In this document: in pieces, positions 22,048-34,738 of the stretch
Layout: each line of letters opens with the position of its first letter
Position numbering within the stretch: position 1 is the first letter of the stretch
Origin: Halichondria panicea
Taxonomy: Eukaryota; Porifera; Demospongiae; Suberitida; Halichondriidae
Direction: 5' to 3'
DNA length: 64,000 bases
Assembly: GCF_963675165.1 (NCBI RefSeq)
Contig: NC_087377.1
Coordinates: forward strand, 12,944,632 to 13,008,631
Notes under the pieces: generated by a model
What the model was told of the DNA's origin: nothing
The model's input: only the letters and a program-made list of their open reading frames with translations
Database searches by the model: none
Translations under genes and position numbers: made by a program

Positions 22048-24453
22048 ATGAGTATGCCAAGTTGCAGCAAGGTAAAAGATATATACTTCTGCATGTATAA
22101 ATATAAATACTCTCATGAATAATAATTGCTTCACCCTGCATTGTAGATTATACAATTGGTCCTGACTTCATGGGTACTGCTAGCAAATCAACTGGGTAAG
22201 TGTTTATAGTATAGTACACCTGCTAGGATGCCCAATTCATAAAGGCTGCTGGTAGATCTATTACTGAGAAAAATATTACTTATCCAGAAGCAGAGCAAAT
22301 CCCTTCGGCTTTCATTGTAATTGTCTATAATAATTGTCCAGATGCCGTAAATGAACATTCTGTTGATGAAAGTGTGCAAACAGTTTGCCCTGGAGAGTTG
22401 GTTTCTCTAATTTGCACTCATGACAATGTTGCTGGTCAACAAACTCACTGGATTGTCAGTGGCTCACAGCCTTGTGATGAATTTGTAAGCCACTTCACTG
22501 ATTCGACTGAAGACATGTGTGGTTCGTTCATTATTACGAGGATAGGTAATACAGTTTCTACATTATATTCAACTATTCAAATACCCGCCACTGAGGCACT
22601 GGACGATACTTTGATTAAATGTTTTTCTGGAGGTCTTACATCGTCCCCACAAGTTGGCAACACCACACTCAATGTGATAAGTCAGTGAAACAACAAGATT
22701 TCATGCTAGCCACACCATATCAACTTTATATATATACTTTCAACTGTTACAGATCTAACTGTGTCTACTGTAACTGACTGGATGGCTAACCTGAGAACCA
22801 ACAGTTTATGTCCTGTTCTGGAGTGGGACCCAGTGGACGCACCATACCAGAGATGTGTCATCGGCTACACTATCAACCTGAATGGAACAGTGTACAATAC
22901 CACAAACACATCTCTATCATTAGCTGGAGAGAGCCTCTCTTACTGTGAGACTCACACAGTGACTGTAACACCACTCACACTCAATGGACTCTTATCGCCA
23001 GATACCTCAAATATCACAGTGATCAATAGAGGTGCCTGTAATGCGACAGCATTATTGTTCAATTTGTGTGTCACATTATTCAGATTTGGGGACTCCAGCA
23101 TTATCTGCCTCCTTCACCATCCATAATGAAGTGCTACTGAAGCTGCAAATAATGGTCCAGGTATGTAGCTATTACATGGCTATGAGTGCCACAAGCTGTT
23201 TATTGGCCCGGTAGAAGATTGTGGTCAAGGGCCTCTAGCCTGAGAGCATTATCTACTACAAGGACCAATACTGCTTGTCAGTGGCGGATCCAGACATGCA
23301 GGTTCCATGGGTTCCATGGAATCAACACACTGGAGATCAACTTACTAGCTATAGCTAGCAACTATAAGCTTGCATGAATGATCGTGATCTGTATAATAGA
23401 GTTACGCAATTTACGTGGGCTGTCTAATACGCATGCTCATTGCTTAGGAAAAGTGATGACCTTTTTTTTACTGAATTTTAGCTGTTTTGTAATCCCCCTC
23501 TCAAATTCTTAGATACATCACAGCTGGTTGCATTTTACGTCTGAGATCAAATAAAACAGGGTGCCAATATCTGCCATAATTATGGCATGCACAGTTCATG
23601 CAGGTGGTGAACTGTGCCAGTAAGGCGCATATGTCAACTACTTGTGGTGCACGAATTGCCATGTAATAACTACTTCGTTGGCTTGAAAACCAGCATAAAA
23701 ACCAACTTGTCGCATATAGATATGACAGATCTCTACTGATTTTGGTGGCTGGAATTACGTAATAACTGCATAGAAACCAGCATATGCTGCATAGCAAACT
23801 TCCCACAGGGACCACAAAAACTTACAAGAGCGTGTCCCTGTATAAAAGTAGTAGTTGACAGTTTGGGTGTGAGGGGGTTCTTCTCTCTCCAGAGGGCGAT
23901 TTTATGCGTCAATAGGCAACATAAATATATGTAATATTAATTTTGTTGCCATATAATTATTATTGTCCTCACAACAGGAAATTTCAATTGATATTGCACC
24001 CATTCGAATGTTCGGATACATAACGAGTGGATAAAATTGTGTTCCTACCAAATCATTTAATATTAAGCTAGACGTGTTTACTCGTAGTTAGCCCGCTATG
24101 ATATATACTCATTACTGTAACTCATGCATTAATTCTCAAATGAAAAACATGTATAATACACTCATGCAGAGTACACTCATGCAGAATCTGTGCGGTCCCT
24201 CTCTATTGGTGAAGCAGTGGCAGTCAGTGTGGCAGCTACATTCATTATTTCCATAGCGGTTGGAATCCTGTTGGGGATGTCTGTAATGTACTGCATTATG
24301 TATTTCAGGAATAGGGGACGCTACGCAGTAAGACAGCGTCAGGAGGAAAGCATTCAACCCACTGTGCCAAGTGGTCCTGTTTATGAAGAAGTTACTCCTA
24401 TCCAAGATGGAATTGAGCTGAAACTGAATGAAGCATACGGACCGTTATCATAG
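22048..24453 (+). pseudogene. Ig/FN3 receptor copy D, truncated
   Basis: Exons 22048-22071, 22147-22195, 22342-22680, 22753-23031 and 23084-23160 are intact and in phase: signal peptide MSMPSCSKIIQLVLTSW..., then an Ig domain with TVCPGELVSLICTH and FN3-like 1. Exon 6 starts at 23978 but has an in-frame TAA at 24032 and is cut near 24060, where it is joined to sequence of the intron before the last exon. The third FN3 exon is deleted. The last exon (24185-24453) is open and encodes the membrane span, YEEV and YGPL. The copy is nearly identical to copy E (31800-34738), so the loss is recent. A secreted or shortened product cannot be excluded. Confidence 0.82.
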
Positions 24454-26898
24454 CTTATTAAACTGAACTGTCTGAAGGCCTCAACTCTTTTATTGCAGTA
24501 TGTTGTGGTGTGCAGTTGTAGTTGTAAGTAATAAAAAGATCTTTATACCTGTGCATATTGAGTATCACTTGATATTGCAAGACAGTAGAGTATGTAGAAT
24601 CTAGTTGTATGTTGTATCATAGATTGAGTAGTTCTATGGTTGTATAGAATGAAGAGCAATATTAACCTGTAAGTCTGTTTCTTTCAGGCAGTCAGTATAA
24701 GTATAATGTGCTATATATTATGCTCTCAAAACAGGGAGCTTGTGTGACCTCAAAAGACAAGGACATAAGTTGCTGCATGTGTAAAAGTGAATAATTATTA
24801 TTTTGTGACTATAAAGCATCATGCAATGGTCGCATAATTAGCTAAATAAATACACTATACTATATAGCTGTATTATTATTAATACAGCTAGTATAATAGT
24901 TGAAAGAAACGATGTTGAAGAATGAAACTCCCCACTCACACACAGCAGTTCTTGCAGCAGTATATCTATCACTTATCCATCTATATATACCAGTCACTGC
25001 TGCAACTGTTCCATATCAACTGTCAACAGAGCTTTCGGCTGGAGGAGCCCATGCATGCATCATGTTCATCAGTAAAGTAATTACGAGTTTGTAGACTGTA
25101 TAATAATAACAAGGCATTATCAACTCTCTTAGTTTTACAAGCCCTGCCCTTGTACAAAATAACCAGCCCTTGTTGCCTTTGACCTCTGAGATCAGAGTGC
25201 AACATGCCAGTATATGGCATGTTGGCTACTTTACACTTTTGGCTACTTTTACCTGCCAGTGCAAGCAGCAACCAGATCATAAACTGACTAAATATTGCTC
25301 AACTACAAATACCCCCCCTCCCCGCTAAGCCTATTAGTATAGTGATTGCTTTTGGATCGAATGTTCCATTATCAAAGTATACCCTCATATTATAACCTTG
25401 GTCCCATGCAGGCCGATTTTTCTTTAAATTGAAAATTCGCCTCGGTATTAATTTTATCTAGGCGTGTTTAAAAAAAAGCAGATCACATTTTGTTAAATCT
25501 AGCAACAGATTTAATTAATATCTAGCTAGTTATAAGTTTAAGTTGTTTAGATTTAACGTGTACATTGTCTTGTTGCTGAAACAAGAAGGCCTCACTCTCA
25601 TTGCAGAAAAGGCCCAAGCTCTCAGACTCCTGCTGTAGTTGGGCGTGGTCCGACCGTCCCTGACGGAAGGTCGGGTTTCAAGCCTATGTCATGCAGGATT
25701 GATCTTGCTGGATTATGTAACACGCTGATAGCAGCTAGTGGGTGTTAACCAATTCTACCTTGCTTGTGGTTGTACAACCGAGCGTGACACCGACCATAAT
25801 TATTAGAAATGCTGCAATCTGATAGGACTGCAACTATAATAATTTGATAATATAATTATAACTGGAGAAACACAATTAACATATATATAGGGATTGATCG
25901 AGGTAGATACAGTGCAACAACCAAATAAAGTAGAGTATGAAGGTATTGAAAATTAAACTATTGGTGCATGTATATAATTATACGTAATACAGTATGTATA
26001 TATAATATGGGGGGGGGGGGCAGAGCCTCCTGGTTTTCAGACTGTAACAGATTATTTGATTTATACAAGCAGATTATGTAATAGTTATTACATGGCTATA
26101 CGAGTGTCACAAGCTGTTTATTATGCCTCGGTGCGCATGCACAAGCGAGATATATGGTAGTGTGTTTGTCTGTGTGTCTGTCTGTATCACCTACCACTTT
26201 TTCTAGATCCGCCACTGGTTACACGTATATATACTGTGCAGAGTTGCAATTATTATCAAAGTGTCATTATAATTTTATTGCTTACCGTATATATAGCAGG
26301 TATATATATTTCTAGGGTATAAATGTTTGCAGAAGACCATAAGGAATTTTGCATATTCAATTTCCTTGGAATAGTCTTTTGACGCGCAAGCATACATGCG
26401 ATATTAATATCTGCGAAAACCGCTAACGTTTATCGCCGAAATATACTTGCTATATAATACGGTATGCGGTACTCAAATTCCTGAACATTTTTATTTTGAG
26501 CTCTCAGCATATCATGCATCTTACAGATACATATTAAATCGATTGCATTAATTGTGAGCTTTCAGAAAGTATCATTGTGAGAATATCGAGTAAAACAGAG
26601 TGGGCAACACAGTATAGGGTCTGTCAGTACTTCTGAGAGTTTGGATGTCTGGAGCCAGCCTGAAAGGGGCATGCAGTCGTTCATAATGCTATTGCTGGTA
26701 AAACGTCGCAGATGTCTGATGCCCCTCTATCTGGTCTTATCGTCATTCATATACAACTTGACCCAATAAGTTAATTTATTTTATTTATAATAATCTACCA
26801 AACAATGCAAATGCATAATTATGTATATATGCTTCTACTTTTTACGCACATAATTATTGTGGTGCACAAATACAAAGAATTTTGGTTTTCACTGTTTT
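24454..26898. other. Receptor 3' flank modules and MITEs, no gene
   Basis: 24454-25120 parallels 37312-37960 (3' flank). 25890-26230 parallels 39195-39540, including a G run at 26011-26020. 26285-26463 is a TACCGTATA-type MITE. 26570-26760 is the inverse of 34870-35050. Coding frames here are short and carry no domain. Confidence 0.6.
26285..26463. mobile_element. TACCGTATA-ended MITE
   Basis: The left end TACCGTATATATAGCAGGTATA and right end TATACTTGCTATATAATACGGTA are imperfect inverses. The inside has GGGTATAAATGTTTGCAGA and CGAAAACCGCTAACG. Relatives lie at about 35168-35362, 39593-39780 and (decayed) 30775-30945. Confidence 0.6.
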
Positions 26899-29107
26899 AT
26901 AATGGTCTGCATGTATGCTTCATTCGGTTTCAGCTCAATTCCATCTTGGATAGGAGTAACTTCTTCATAAACAGGACCACTCGGCACAGTGGGTTGAATG
27001 CTTTCCTCCTGTCGCTGTCTTACTGTGTAGTGTCCCCTATTCCTGTAATACATAATGCAGTATACATTAGAGACATCCCCAACAAGAGTCCAATCGCTAT
27101 GGAAATAGTGAATGTAGCTGCCACACTGACTGCCACTGCTTCACCAGTAGAGAGGGGGGACCGCACAGATTCTGCATGAGTGTTGATTGTACAATCATGT
27201 TTTTCATTTGAGCATGAGTTACAGAATATATCATAGCGGGCTAACTACGAGTAAACACGTAGCTTATTCACTATACTGTTGAAGTAAACAATATTATTTG
27301 CGATTGTTTCACTATCTACCAGTTGTTTGCCTCCATGTATAGCATATACCTCCTAATACATGTAGAGCCAATATGAAATTTCCAGTGACTGGAAAAACGA
27401 CATCATTTGATTGGTTGCTGGCCAGAATAATTCTAATTGTGTAGGTGTAGAAGACTCCAGCAGTGATGTCGATGAAGGTCACTGTGATTTGGTTGGTTGT
27501 GTACGGGAAAGGGAGGGTGATTGGACCCGAGTCAGGGGGAGAGAGGGTGGAAACAATGAGCAGGTCACTGGGAGGGTAGCCGGTGAAGGGGAGGGATAAA
27601 CGGACCATGTAACTAGAGCCAGATGGCCTAACTTCTTGTACGGTGATCATTGTAGCTGGAACTGAAAGATACGAATGAATTTGATGATATGCCAGCATAT
27701 GCATTTTACCAGTCACAGTAGTGGAATTGATTGCAGACACAGAGCATTCCTTGTTTCTGAACACACACGCTGTGTAAGCATCTCCAGGCGATTGGTCTGA
27801 GAAATTGATTGCAACTGAACTTCCATTAAATAATGTGGTAGGAACACAATTTTCTCCACTCGTTATGTATCCGAACATTCGAATGGGTGCAGTATCAATA
27901 GAAATTTCCTGGAATCAAAAATCGTTAATTTAGAATACCCCAAAAACATCAAAAGCAATAACTGTACCTGGAATATTATTTGGAGCTTCAGAGCTTTATT
28001 TTGGATTAAGAAGGAGGTGGACAATGCTGGAGTCCCCAAGTCTAAGCTGACACCACATTAATGAGCTCAAGTATGCAGTCATACACACGTGTACATGCAT
28101 ACCTGGATCGATTGATCACAGTGATATTTGAGGTGTCTGGAGATAAGGGTCCATTGAGTGTGAGTGGTGTCACAGTCACTGTCTGAGTCTCACAGTAAGG
28201 GAGGCTCTCTCCAGCTAATGATAGAGATGTGTTTGTGGTATTGTACACTGTTCCATTCAGGTTGATAGTGTATCCAGTAACACATCTCTGGTATGGTGCG
28301 TCCAGTGGGTCCCACTCCAGAACAGGACATAAACTGTTGGTTCTCAGATCAGCCATCCAGTTAGTTAGAGAAGTCATATCTGTAGTTGCACAAATGAAAA
28401 TGATAGGTATATATATACATAGCTACCGTGACATCTGATCACATTACTTACTTATAACATTGAGTGTGGTATTGCCAACTTGTGGAGAAGATGCATTGCC
28501 ACCAGCGAGGCACGTCACCAGAGTACTGTTCAGTGTTTCAGTGGCAGGTATCTGAATAGTTGAGCTCAATGTAGACCCAGAGTTATCACTGATCATGGTG
28601 ACAGTGAATGGACCACAATCGACGTCTTCTTGCAACTGGGCATCATGGATAATCGCTGCAACACAAGATATCGGACCGCTGACTTGCCAACGACTTAGCC
28701 CATCAGCAACATTGTCATGAATGCAAGTGAGAGAAACCAACTCTCCAGGACACACTGTCATTAGATTTTCCTCTTTTATGATGTCAGCAGCCAGAGCAAC
28801 TATATTTATGTAGAACAATTAAGATTATTCATCACATAAATACAGTGAACAATGGTTGCAGCAATTACAACACAATTCATATATATAGCTGGTCTCTATA
28901 TATGAATTCTAGGTCTAGCTACAAAACTTACACTCGAAATAATAACTTACAGTGATCTAGCTGCAGCAGAACTGCCCATAACAACAGTACAATCTAGTGA
29001 TGTTAAAGAAAGTCATTACTAATGACTTTGGATAGAATGCTAATGACATTAGCATTCTATCTAAGTAAGTTTTAACTCACAACTTTATTTTTCAGCTTTG
29101 TAGACAT
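26899..29107 (-). pseudogene. Ig/FN3 receptor copy F, frame-damaged
   Basis: All eight exons are present on the minus strand: 29081-29107, 28951-28993, 28452-28799, 28103-28379, 27968-28041, 27710-27908, 27350-27661 and about 26899-27171. The signal peptide (MSTKLKNKVIVLLLWAVLL) and Ig exon are like copy A. Lesions: exon 4 ends AATCGATCCAG where intact copies have AATCCAG (four extra bases, changing the phase into exon 5), and the last exon has two extra bases (ATGTATACTGC for ATGTACTGC) in the membrane segment plus four more near the stop. The 51-base intron between exons 6 and 7 has no stop and is a multiple of 3, so retained transcripts would stay open there. It is probably not functional as a full receptor, though a soluble or truncated form is possible. 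Confidence 0.8.
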
Positions 29108-29389
29108 GTTGTACTCATGGTTGTACTGGATTGCAGTGCACTTTTACATGCCTGATACATGAATATCGATGTTCATGCTATAATTACAGAGGAGGCTGGA
29201 ACCACTTGACCTTAGCTAATTAAGGTCACTAATTGGATTTATCCAAACTTCTCTTGCAGACTACTTCAAGCCTAGTTTTTAGTTCTATCAGTTTAAAACG
29301 TTATTTTTCAGGGGGGTCAAATTTTATTTTCGCCAATTCTGCTCAGAAGCAGAGATACAAGTCTCAAAGCCAGCTATATATGCAGTGAG
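29108..29389. other. 5' flank of copy F
   Basis: Presumed promoter region of copy F. No gene seen. Confidence 0.4.
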
Positions 29390-29600
29390 TCGGTATAATT
29401 TTCGGGGGGGCAAAGGTAAAACATCCGTGCATGGTTGAGCGTCACTTTGTGGATAATATTTTCGTGCTTGCTGCTTGCACTGCAGGTAAAGGTAGGCAAG
29501 GTCGCTTCATTCTCGTGGATAAAATATTTGTGCATGGTCAGAGTTCCAACCACGAAAACCAATTATTTCCCGGAAATTACCAGCTTAAATATACGGTACC
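29390..29600. mobile_element. MITE with metazoan-type GTGGATAATATTTTCGTG core
   Basis: CGGTATAATTTTCGGGG at the left and CCCGGAAATTACCAGC...ATACGGTACC at the right are degraded inverted ends. The core (GCACTGCAGGTAAAGGTAGGCAAGG) recurs at about 36230-36300 and, inverted, at 49000-49050. Confidence 0.55.
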
Positions 29601-30165
29601 TCTATGAGGTGAACATTAGGTTTGTTGGTTTCAAGGGCCAATGCATTAATTAATAGCCTAAGGATGAAAATGTACACTGTATACAAGTGGTGCATGCATG
29701 GTTTCTTGCAAATTCTGTTTAATATAATTATAACCAAAAAAACGGTCATCTGAATCTCTATAATTATAGTCACACATTTTGTGTGAAGACCACACAGTGT
29801 TTTTTTATCAAATTGTGACAGGCCTGCGTGCTAAGAACATAGGCATTTAAATATAATGTGATAGCAGAAATCGTTTAATGTATATGAATGTATATAGTTT
29901 AATACCAAGCAGTTGTTGTGGGAAAAAGTGTGAGCGTAATTTAACAATCTGTTGAGAGATTTCAATAGCTACAACACTAACAAATAAAGGCCTGCATGGC
30001 TGCCTATATCGTGGTCACCATATAAACAGAACTTCTTCATTGCAGCCACTGTTATAGTGCATGTGCCCTAGGGTTGCATGGTGGCTGCTAAATTCAAATA
30101 TGACCCCATACAGGCTCACCTGCAGATTGTGAAGCAGGTGCAACGCTGCATGAGAAACACAACTA
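29601..30165. other. Module sequence, no gene
   Basis: About 29850-30165 matches 36640-36792 and 20600-20850 (AGGGTTGCATGGTGGC..., GTGAAGCAGGTGCAACGCTGC). It is part of the duplicated unit around lone membrane exons. Confidence 0.5.
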
Positions 30166-30342
30166 CAGTGGAACACCTGTATAACGGACACCTTTGGGGA
30201 ACAATGTTTTGGCCTTTATACAGAGGTGGCCTTTGTTGAGGGGTTGTTTTGTACACGAACTGTTCATTTGGGACCTGGGTGCCTGGCCGTTATATAGCAG
30301 CTGGCCTTTATTCGGAGGTGGTTGTTAACAGAGGTTCCACTG
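30166..30342. mobile_element. Pogo/mariner-type MITE, copy 2
   Basis: CAGTGGAACACC...GGTTCCACTG flanked by TA. Collinear with 20850-21030. Confidence 0.8.
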
Positions 30343-30407
30343 TATTCATTATGCATTAATTCTCAAATGAAAAACATGTACAATTAATGTATATGCATGT
30401 ACACATG

Positions 30408-30507
30408 CAGAATCTGCATGTGTGGTCCCTCTCTACTGGTGAAGCAGTGGCAGTCAGTGTGACAGCTACATTCACTATCTCCATAGCGATTGGACTTTTG
30501 CTGGGAA
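30408..30507 (+). pseudogene. Lone receptor membrane exon, truncated
   Basis: The sequence after the acceptor (CATGCAG) matches the receptor last exon from GGTCCCTCTCTACTGG to GGACTTTTGCTGGG, then breaks off inside the membrane segment. Extra bases (CATG) occur near 30418. Only the start of the exon remains. Confidence 0.8.
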
Positions 30508-31345
30508 ACTCTCAAAAGTACTAACAGACCCGCCAGGCCCTACTTGGCACACCGATAATTATGTTAGACATGCCGTTTTCTATATGCTTGTTTTGAGTTG
30601 AGCTAGATCGGCAAGTCTATCGTGTACACACCTATAGTAACACTGTGTTTCCCGTTCTGTTTTAGTCATTCTCAATGATATTTTCTGAAAGCTAATAATA
30701 ATGCAATCGATTTGATTCTCATTATAATTATTTGTAAGATGATAATTATGCTGAGCTTAAAATAAGGAATTTTTGTATTCCGTATTTAGTGAGTAAGGGT
30801 AAACGTTCGGGGTTTTCGTTGATTAAGCACATACACCGCGAACATACTAATATCGCATGCATGCATGCACGTCAAAAGGCTATAGTCCAAGGATCTGCAA
30901 ATTAAAGGTCTTTCCGCAAAAGTTTATACCCTCGAAATAATTATCTGTTTTTCATAAAACAGTGAAGCCTGCATGGCTGCCTATCGTGCATGATCGCCAC
31001 ATAAACAGGCCATCCTCAATATGCAGCCAGGTTAATGAGCACTAAAGTCTCCATACAATTATAGTGTGTGTGTTATAGCAGGTCACCAGCAACTGTTGGT
31101 GTGTCCAAGGGTTACATACATGGTGGCTGCTATAACATCATGACACAAATATGACCCCGTGCGGATTCACCTGCGGTTTAAAGCAGGTGCAACACAGTCA
31201 CACTGCATGATGAGAAACATATATAACTGCTTTGCATTGGACATTGTGGTGTTTCTGTAGGAGAAATTGAATACCTGTCAATTGCAAATGAAAGTAGTCA
31301 AAAGAGCTGGAGGAATACAGTTTAAAAAGCTCTTATTATAGGCCC
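30508..31345. other. Module sequence, no gene
   Basis: 30510-30960 resembles 34985-35365 (ATTCTCA...TTTTCTGAAAGCT, GCATGCATGCATG, TTTATACCCTCGAAAT). 30970-31220 is a further copy of the CAGGTGCAAC module. No gene seen. Confidence 0.5.
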
Positions 31346-31799
31346 TGATGTATTATGCTTTTTGTTGCACACATTATTCTCAAACAAAATCCAAAAATGT
31401 GATAATTATAGACGTAGACATAAACACAGCACACACAATACATATGATTCTCAGTGTTGTCTTGCTGACTTTATTAATTTAAATATTCACCTTCACCATT
31501 TTTTTGCCATGATAACGTCGTTATGCAAAACTTAATGTATTCAAAATAGACATTGATACCTTACTATTCCCAATTATGAAAGTATATGGACACACAATGT
31601 ATTATGGGTGTGGTTGTATTTAGTTCAAGCTTTGCACATGTGATTTTTTGTAATCTAGTTCATAGGAGATGAGTATGTACAATACATATGATTCTAAGTG
31701 TTGAAGTATGGACACACAATGCATGGGTGTGGTTGTATTTAGTTTAAGCTTTGCACATGTCATAAAGTCTGTAAATTTAGCTAAAACAGTTCATAGGAG
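31346..31799. promoter_or_regulatory. Shared upstream region of copies D and E, with an internal duplication
   Basis: Nearly identical to 21720-22047. Unlike copy D, it contains a partial tandem duplication: CACACAATG...GGTGTGGTTGTATTTAGTT and TTCATAGGAGATGAGTATG occur at about 31590-31677 and again at 31712-31807. The first copy of the exon-1 sequence lacks the GCCAAGTTGCAGC part. It is called a promoter by position only. Confidence 0.45.
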
Positions 31800-34738
31800 A
31801 TGAGTATGCCAAGTTGCAGCAAGGTAAAAGATATATACTTCTGCATGTATAAATATAAATACTCTCATGAATAATGATTGCTTCACCCTGCATTGTAGAT
31901 TATACAATTGGTCCTGACTTCATGGGTACTGCTAGCAAATCAACTGGGTAAATGTTTATAGTATAGTACACCTGCTAGGATGCCCGATTCATAAAGGCTG
32001 CTGGTAGATCTATTACTGAGAAAAATATTACTTATCCAGAAGCAGAGCAAATCCCTTCGGCTTTCATTGTCTCTTTTTAATTGTCTATAATAATTGTCCA
32101 GATGCCGTAAATGAACATTCTGTTGATGAAGGTGTGCAAACAGTTTGCCCTGGAGAGTTGGTTTCTCTAATTTGCACTCATGACAATGTTGCTGGTCAAC
32201 AAACTCACTGGATTGTCAGTGGCTCTCAGTCTTGTGATGAATTTGTAAGCCACTTCACTGATTCGACTGAAGACATGTGTGGTTCATTCACTGTTACGAG
32301 GATAGGTAATACAGTTTCTACATTATACTCAACTATTCAAATACCCGCCACTGAGGCACTGGACGGTACTCTGATTGAATGCTTTTCTGGTGCTCTTATA
32401 TCGTCTCCACAAGTTGGCAACACCACACTCAATGTGATAAGTCAGTGAAACAACAAGATTTCATGCTAGCCACACCATATCAACTTTATATATTATACTT
32501 TCAACTGTTACAGATCTAACTGTGTCTACTGTAACTGACTGGATGGCTAACCTGAGAACCAACAGTTTATGTCCTGTTCTGGAGTGGGACCCAGTGGACC
32601 AACCTTACCAGAGATGTGTCATCGGCTACACCATCAACCTGAATGGAACAGTGTACAATACCACAAACACATCTCTATCATTAGCTGGAGAGAGCCTCTC
32701 TTACTGTGAGACTCAGACAGTGACTGTGACACCACTCACACTCAATGGACTCTTATCGCCAGATACCTCAAATATCACAGTGATCAATAGAGGTGCCTGT
32801 AATGCGACAGCATTATTGTTCAATTTGTGTGTCACATTATTCAGATTTGGGGACTCCAGCATTATCTGCCTCCTTCACCATCCATAATGAAGTGCTACTG
32901 AAGCTGCAAATAATGGTCCAGGTATGTAGCTATTACATGGCTATGAGTGCCACAAGCTGTTTATTGGCCCGGTAGAAGATTGTGGTCAAGGGCCTCTAGC
33001 CTGAGAGCATTATCTACTACAAGGACCAATACTGCTGGATCCAGACATGCAGGTTCCATGGGTTCCATGGAATCAACACACTGGAGATCAACTTACTAGC
33101 TATAGCTAGCAACTAAGCTTGCATGAATGATCGTGATCTGTATATGATAGAGTTACGCAATTTACGTGGGCTCTCTAATGTGCATGCTCATTGCTTAGGA
33201 AAAGTGATGACCTTTTTTTTTTGTCAATTTTAGCTGTTTTGTAACCCCCCTCTCAAATTCTTAGATACGTCACAGCTGGTTGCATTTTGACCTCTGAGAT
33301 CAAATAAAACAGGGTGCCAATATCTACCATAATTATGGCATGCACAGTTCAGGTGGTGAACTGTGCCAGTAAGGCGCATATGTCACAACTACTTGTGGCA
33401 TGCACGAATTGCCATGTAATAACTACTTCGTTGCCTTGAAAACCAGCATAAAAACCACTTGTTGCATATAGATATGACAGATCTCTACTGATTTTGGTGG
33501 CTGGAATTACGTAATAACTGCATAGAAACCAGCATATGCTGCATAGCAAACTTCCCACAGGGACCACAAAAACTTACAAGAGCGTGTCCCTGTATAAAAG
33601 TAGTAGTTGACAGTTTGGGTGTGAGGGGGTTTTTCTCTCTCCAGAGGGCGATTTTATGCGTCAATAGGCAACATAAATATGTAATATTAATTTTGTTGCC
33701 ATATAATTATTATTGTCGTCCTCACAACAGGAAATTTCAATTGATATTGCACCCATTCGAATATTCGGATACATAACGAGTGGAGAAAATTGTGTTCCTA
33801 CCAAATCATTTAATGGAAGTTCAGTTGCAATCGATTTTTCAGATCAATCTCCTGGAGATGCTTACACAGTGTGTGTGATGTTCAGAAACAAGGAATGCTC
33901 TGTGTCTGCAATCAATTCCATTACTGTGACTGGTAAAATGCATAATGCTGGCATATCATTAAATTTATGATTTCGTATCTTTCAGTTCCAGCTACAATGA
34001 TTACCGTACAAGAAGTTACACCATCGGATACTAACTACACGGTTCGTTTGTCCCTCCCCTTCACCAGCTACCCTCCCGGTGACCTGCTCATTATCTCCAC
34101 CCTCTCTCCCCCTCACTCGGACCCAATCATCCTCCCCTTTCCCTACACAACCAACCAAGTTACCGTGACCTTCACTGAACTCACTGCTGGAGTCCTCTAC
34201 ACCTACACCATTAGAGTTGTTCTGGCCAGCAACAAATCAAATGACGTCGTATCTCCAATCACTGGAGAATTCAGTTTGATAACATTAGGAGATATTACAT
34301 GGAGGCGAATAACTGGTAGATAGTGAAACAATTGCAAATAGTATTGTTTACCTCAACAGTATAGTGAATAAGCTAGAGTTTACTAGTAGTTAGCCTGCTA
34401 TGATAATAATACTCATTACTGTAACTCATGCATTAATTCTCAAATGAAAAACATCTATATACACACATGCAGAACCTGTGCGGTCCCTCTCTACTGGTGA
34501 AGCAGTGGCAGTCAGTGTGGCAGCTACATTCACTATCTCCATAGCGATTGGACTCCTGCTGGGGATGTCTGTAATGTACTGCATTATGTACTACAGGAAT
34601 AAGGGACACTACGCAGTAAGACAGCGACAGGAGGAAAGCATTCAACCCACTGTGCCAAGTGGTCCTGTTTACGAAGAAGTTACTCCTATCCAAGAACGAA
34701 TTGAGCTGAAACCGAATGAAGCATACAGACCAATATAA
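31800..34738 (+). CDS. Ig/FN3 transmembrane receptor copy E, complete
   Basis: Exons 31800-31823, 31899-31947, 32102-32440, 32514-32792, 32845-32921, 33731-33932, 33986-34315 and 34473-34738 join in one frame of 521 residues. Signal peptide 1-24 (MSMPSCSKIIQLVLTSWVLL). The Ig domain 25-137 carries TVCPGELVSLICTH and differs strongly from copy B, while FN3-like 1 (138-230) is almost the same as in copy B. FN3-like 2 and 3 follow, then a span (AVAVSVAATFTISIAIGLLL) and a tail with YAVR, YEEV and YRPI (YGPL in other copies). Intron 5 is long (809 bases). The usual exon-7 donor is changed from GAG/GT to GAGAT; the next GT in phase (ACTG/GTAGAT at 34316) restores the frame, adding a few residues before the membrane. 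The exon 3 and 4 donors are weak (GTCAGT, GTGCCT). Probably functional, but transcript evidence would settle exon 7. Confidence 0.8.
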
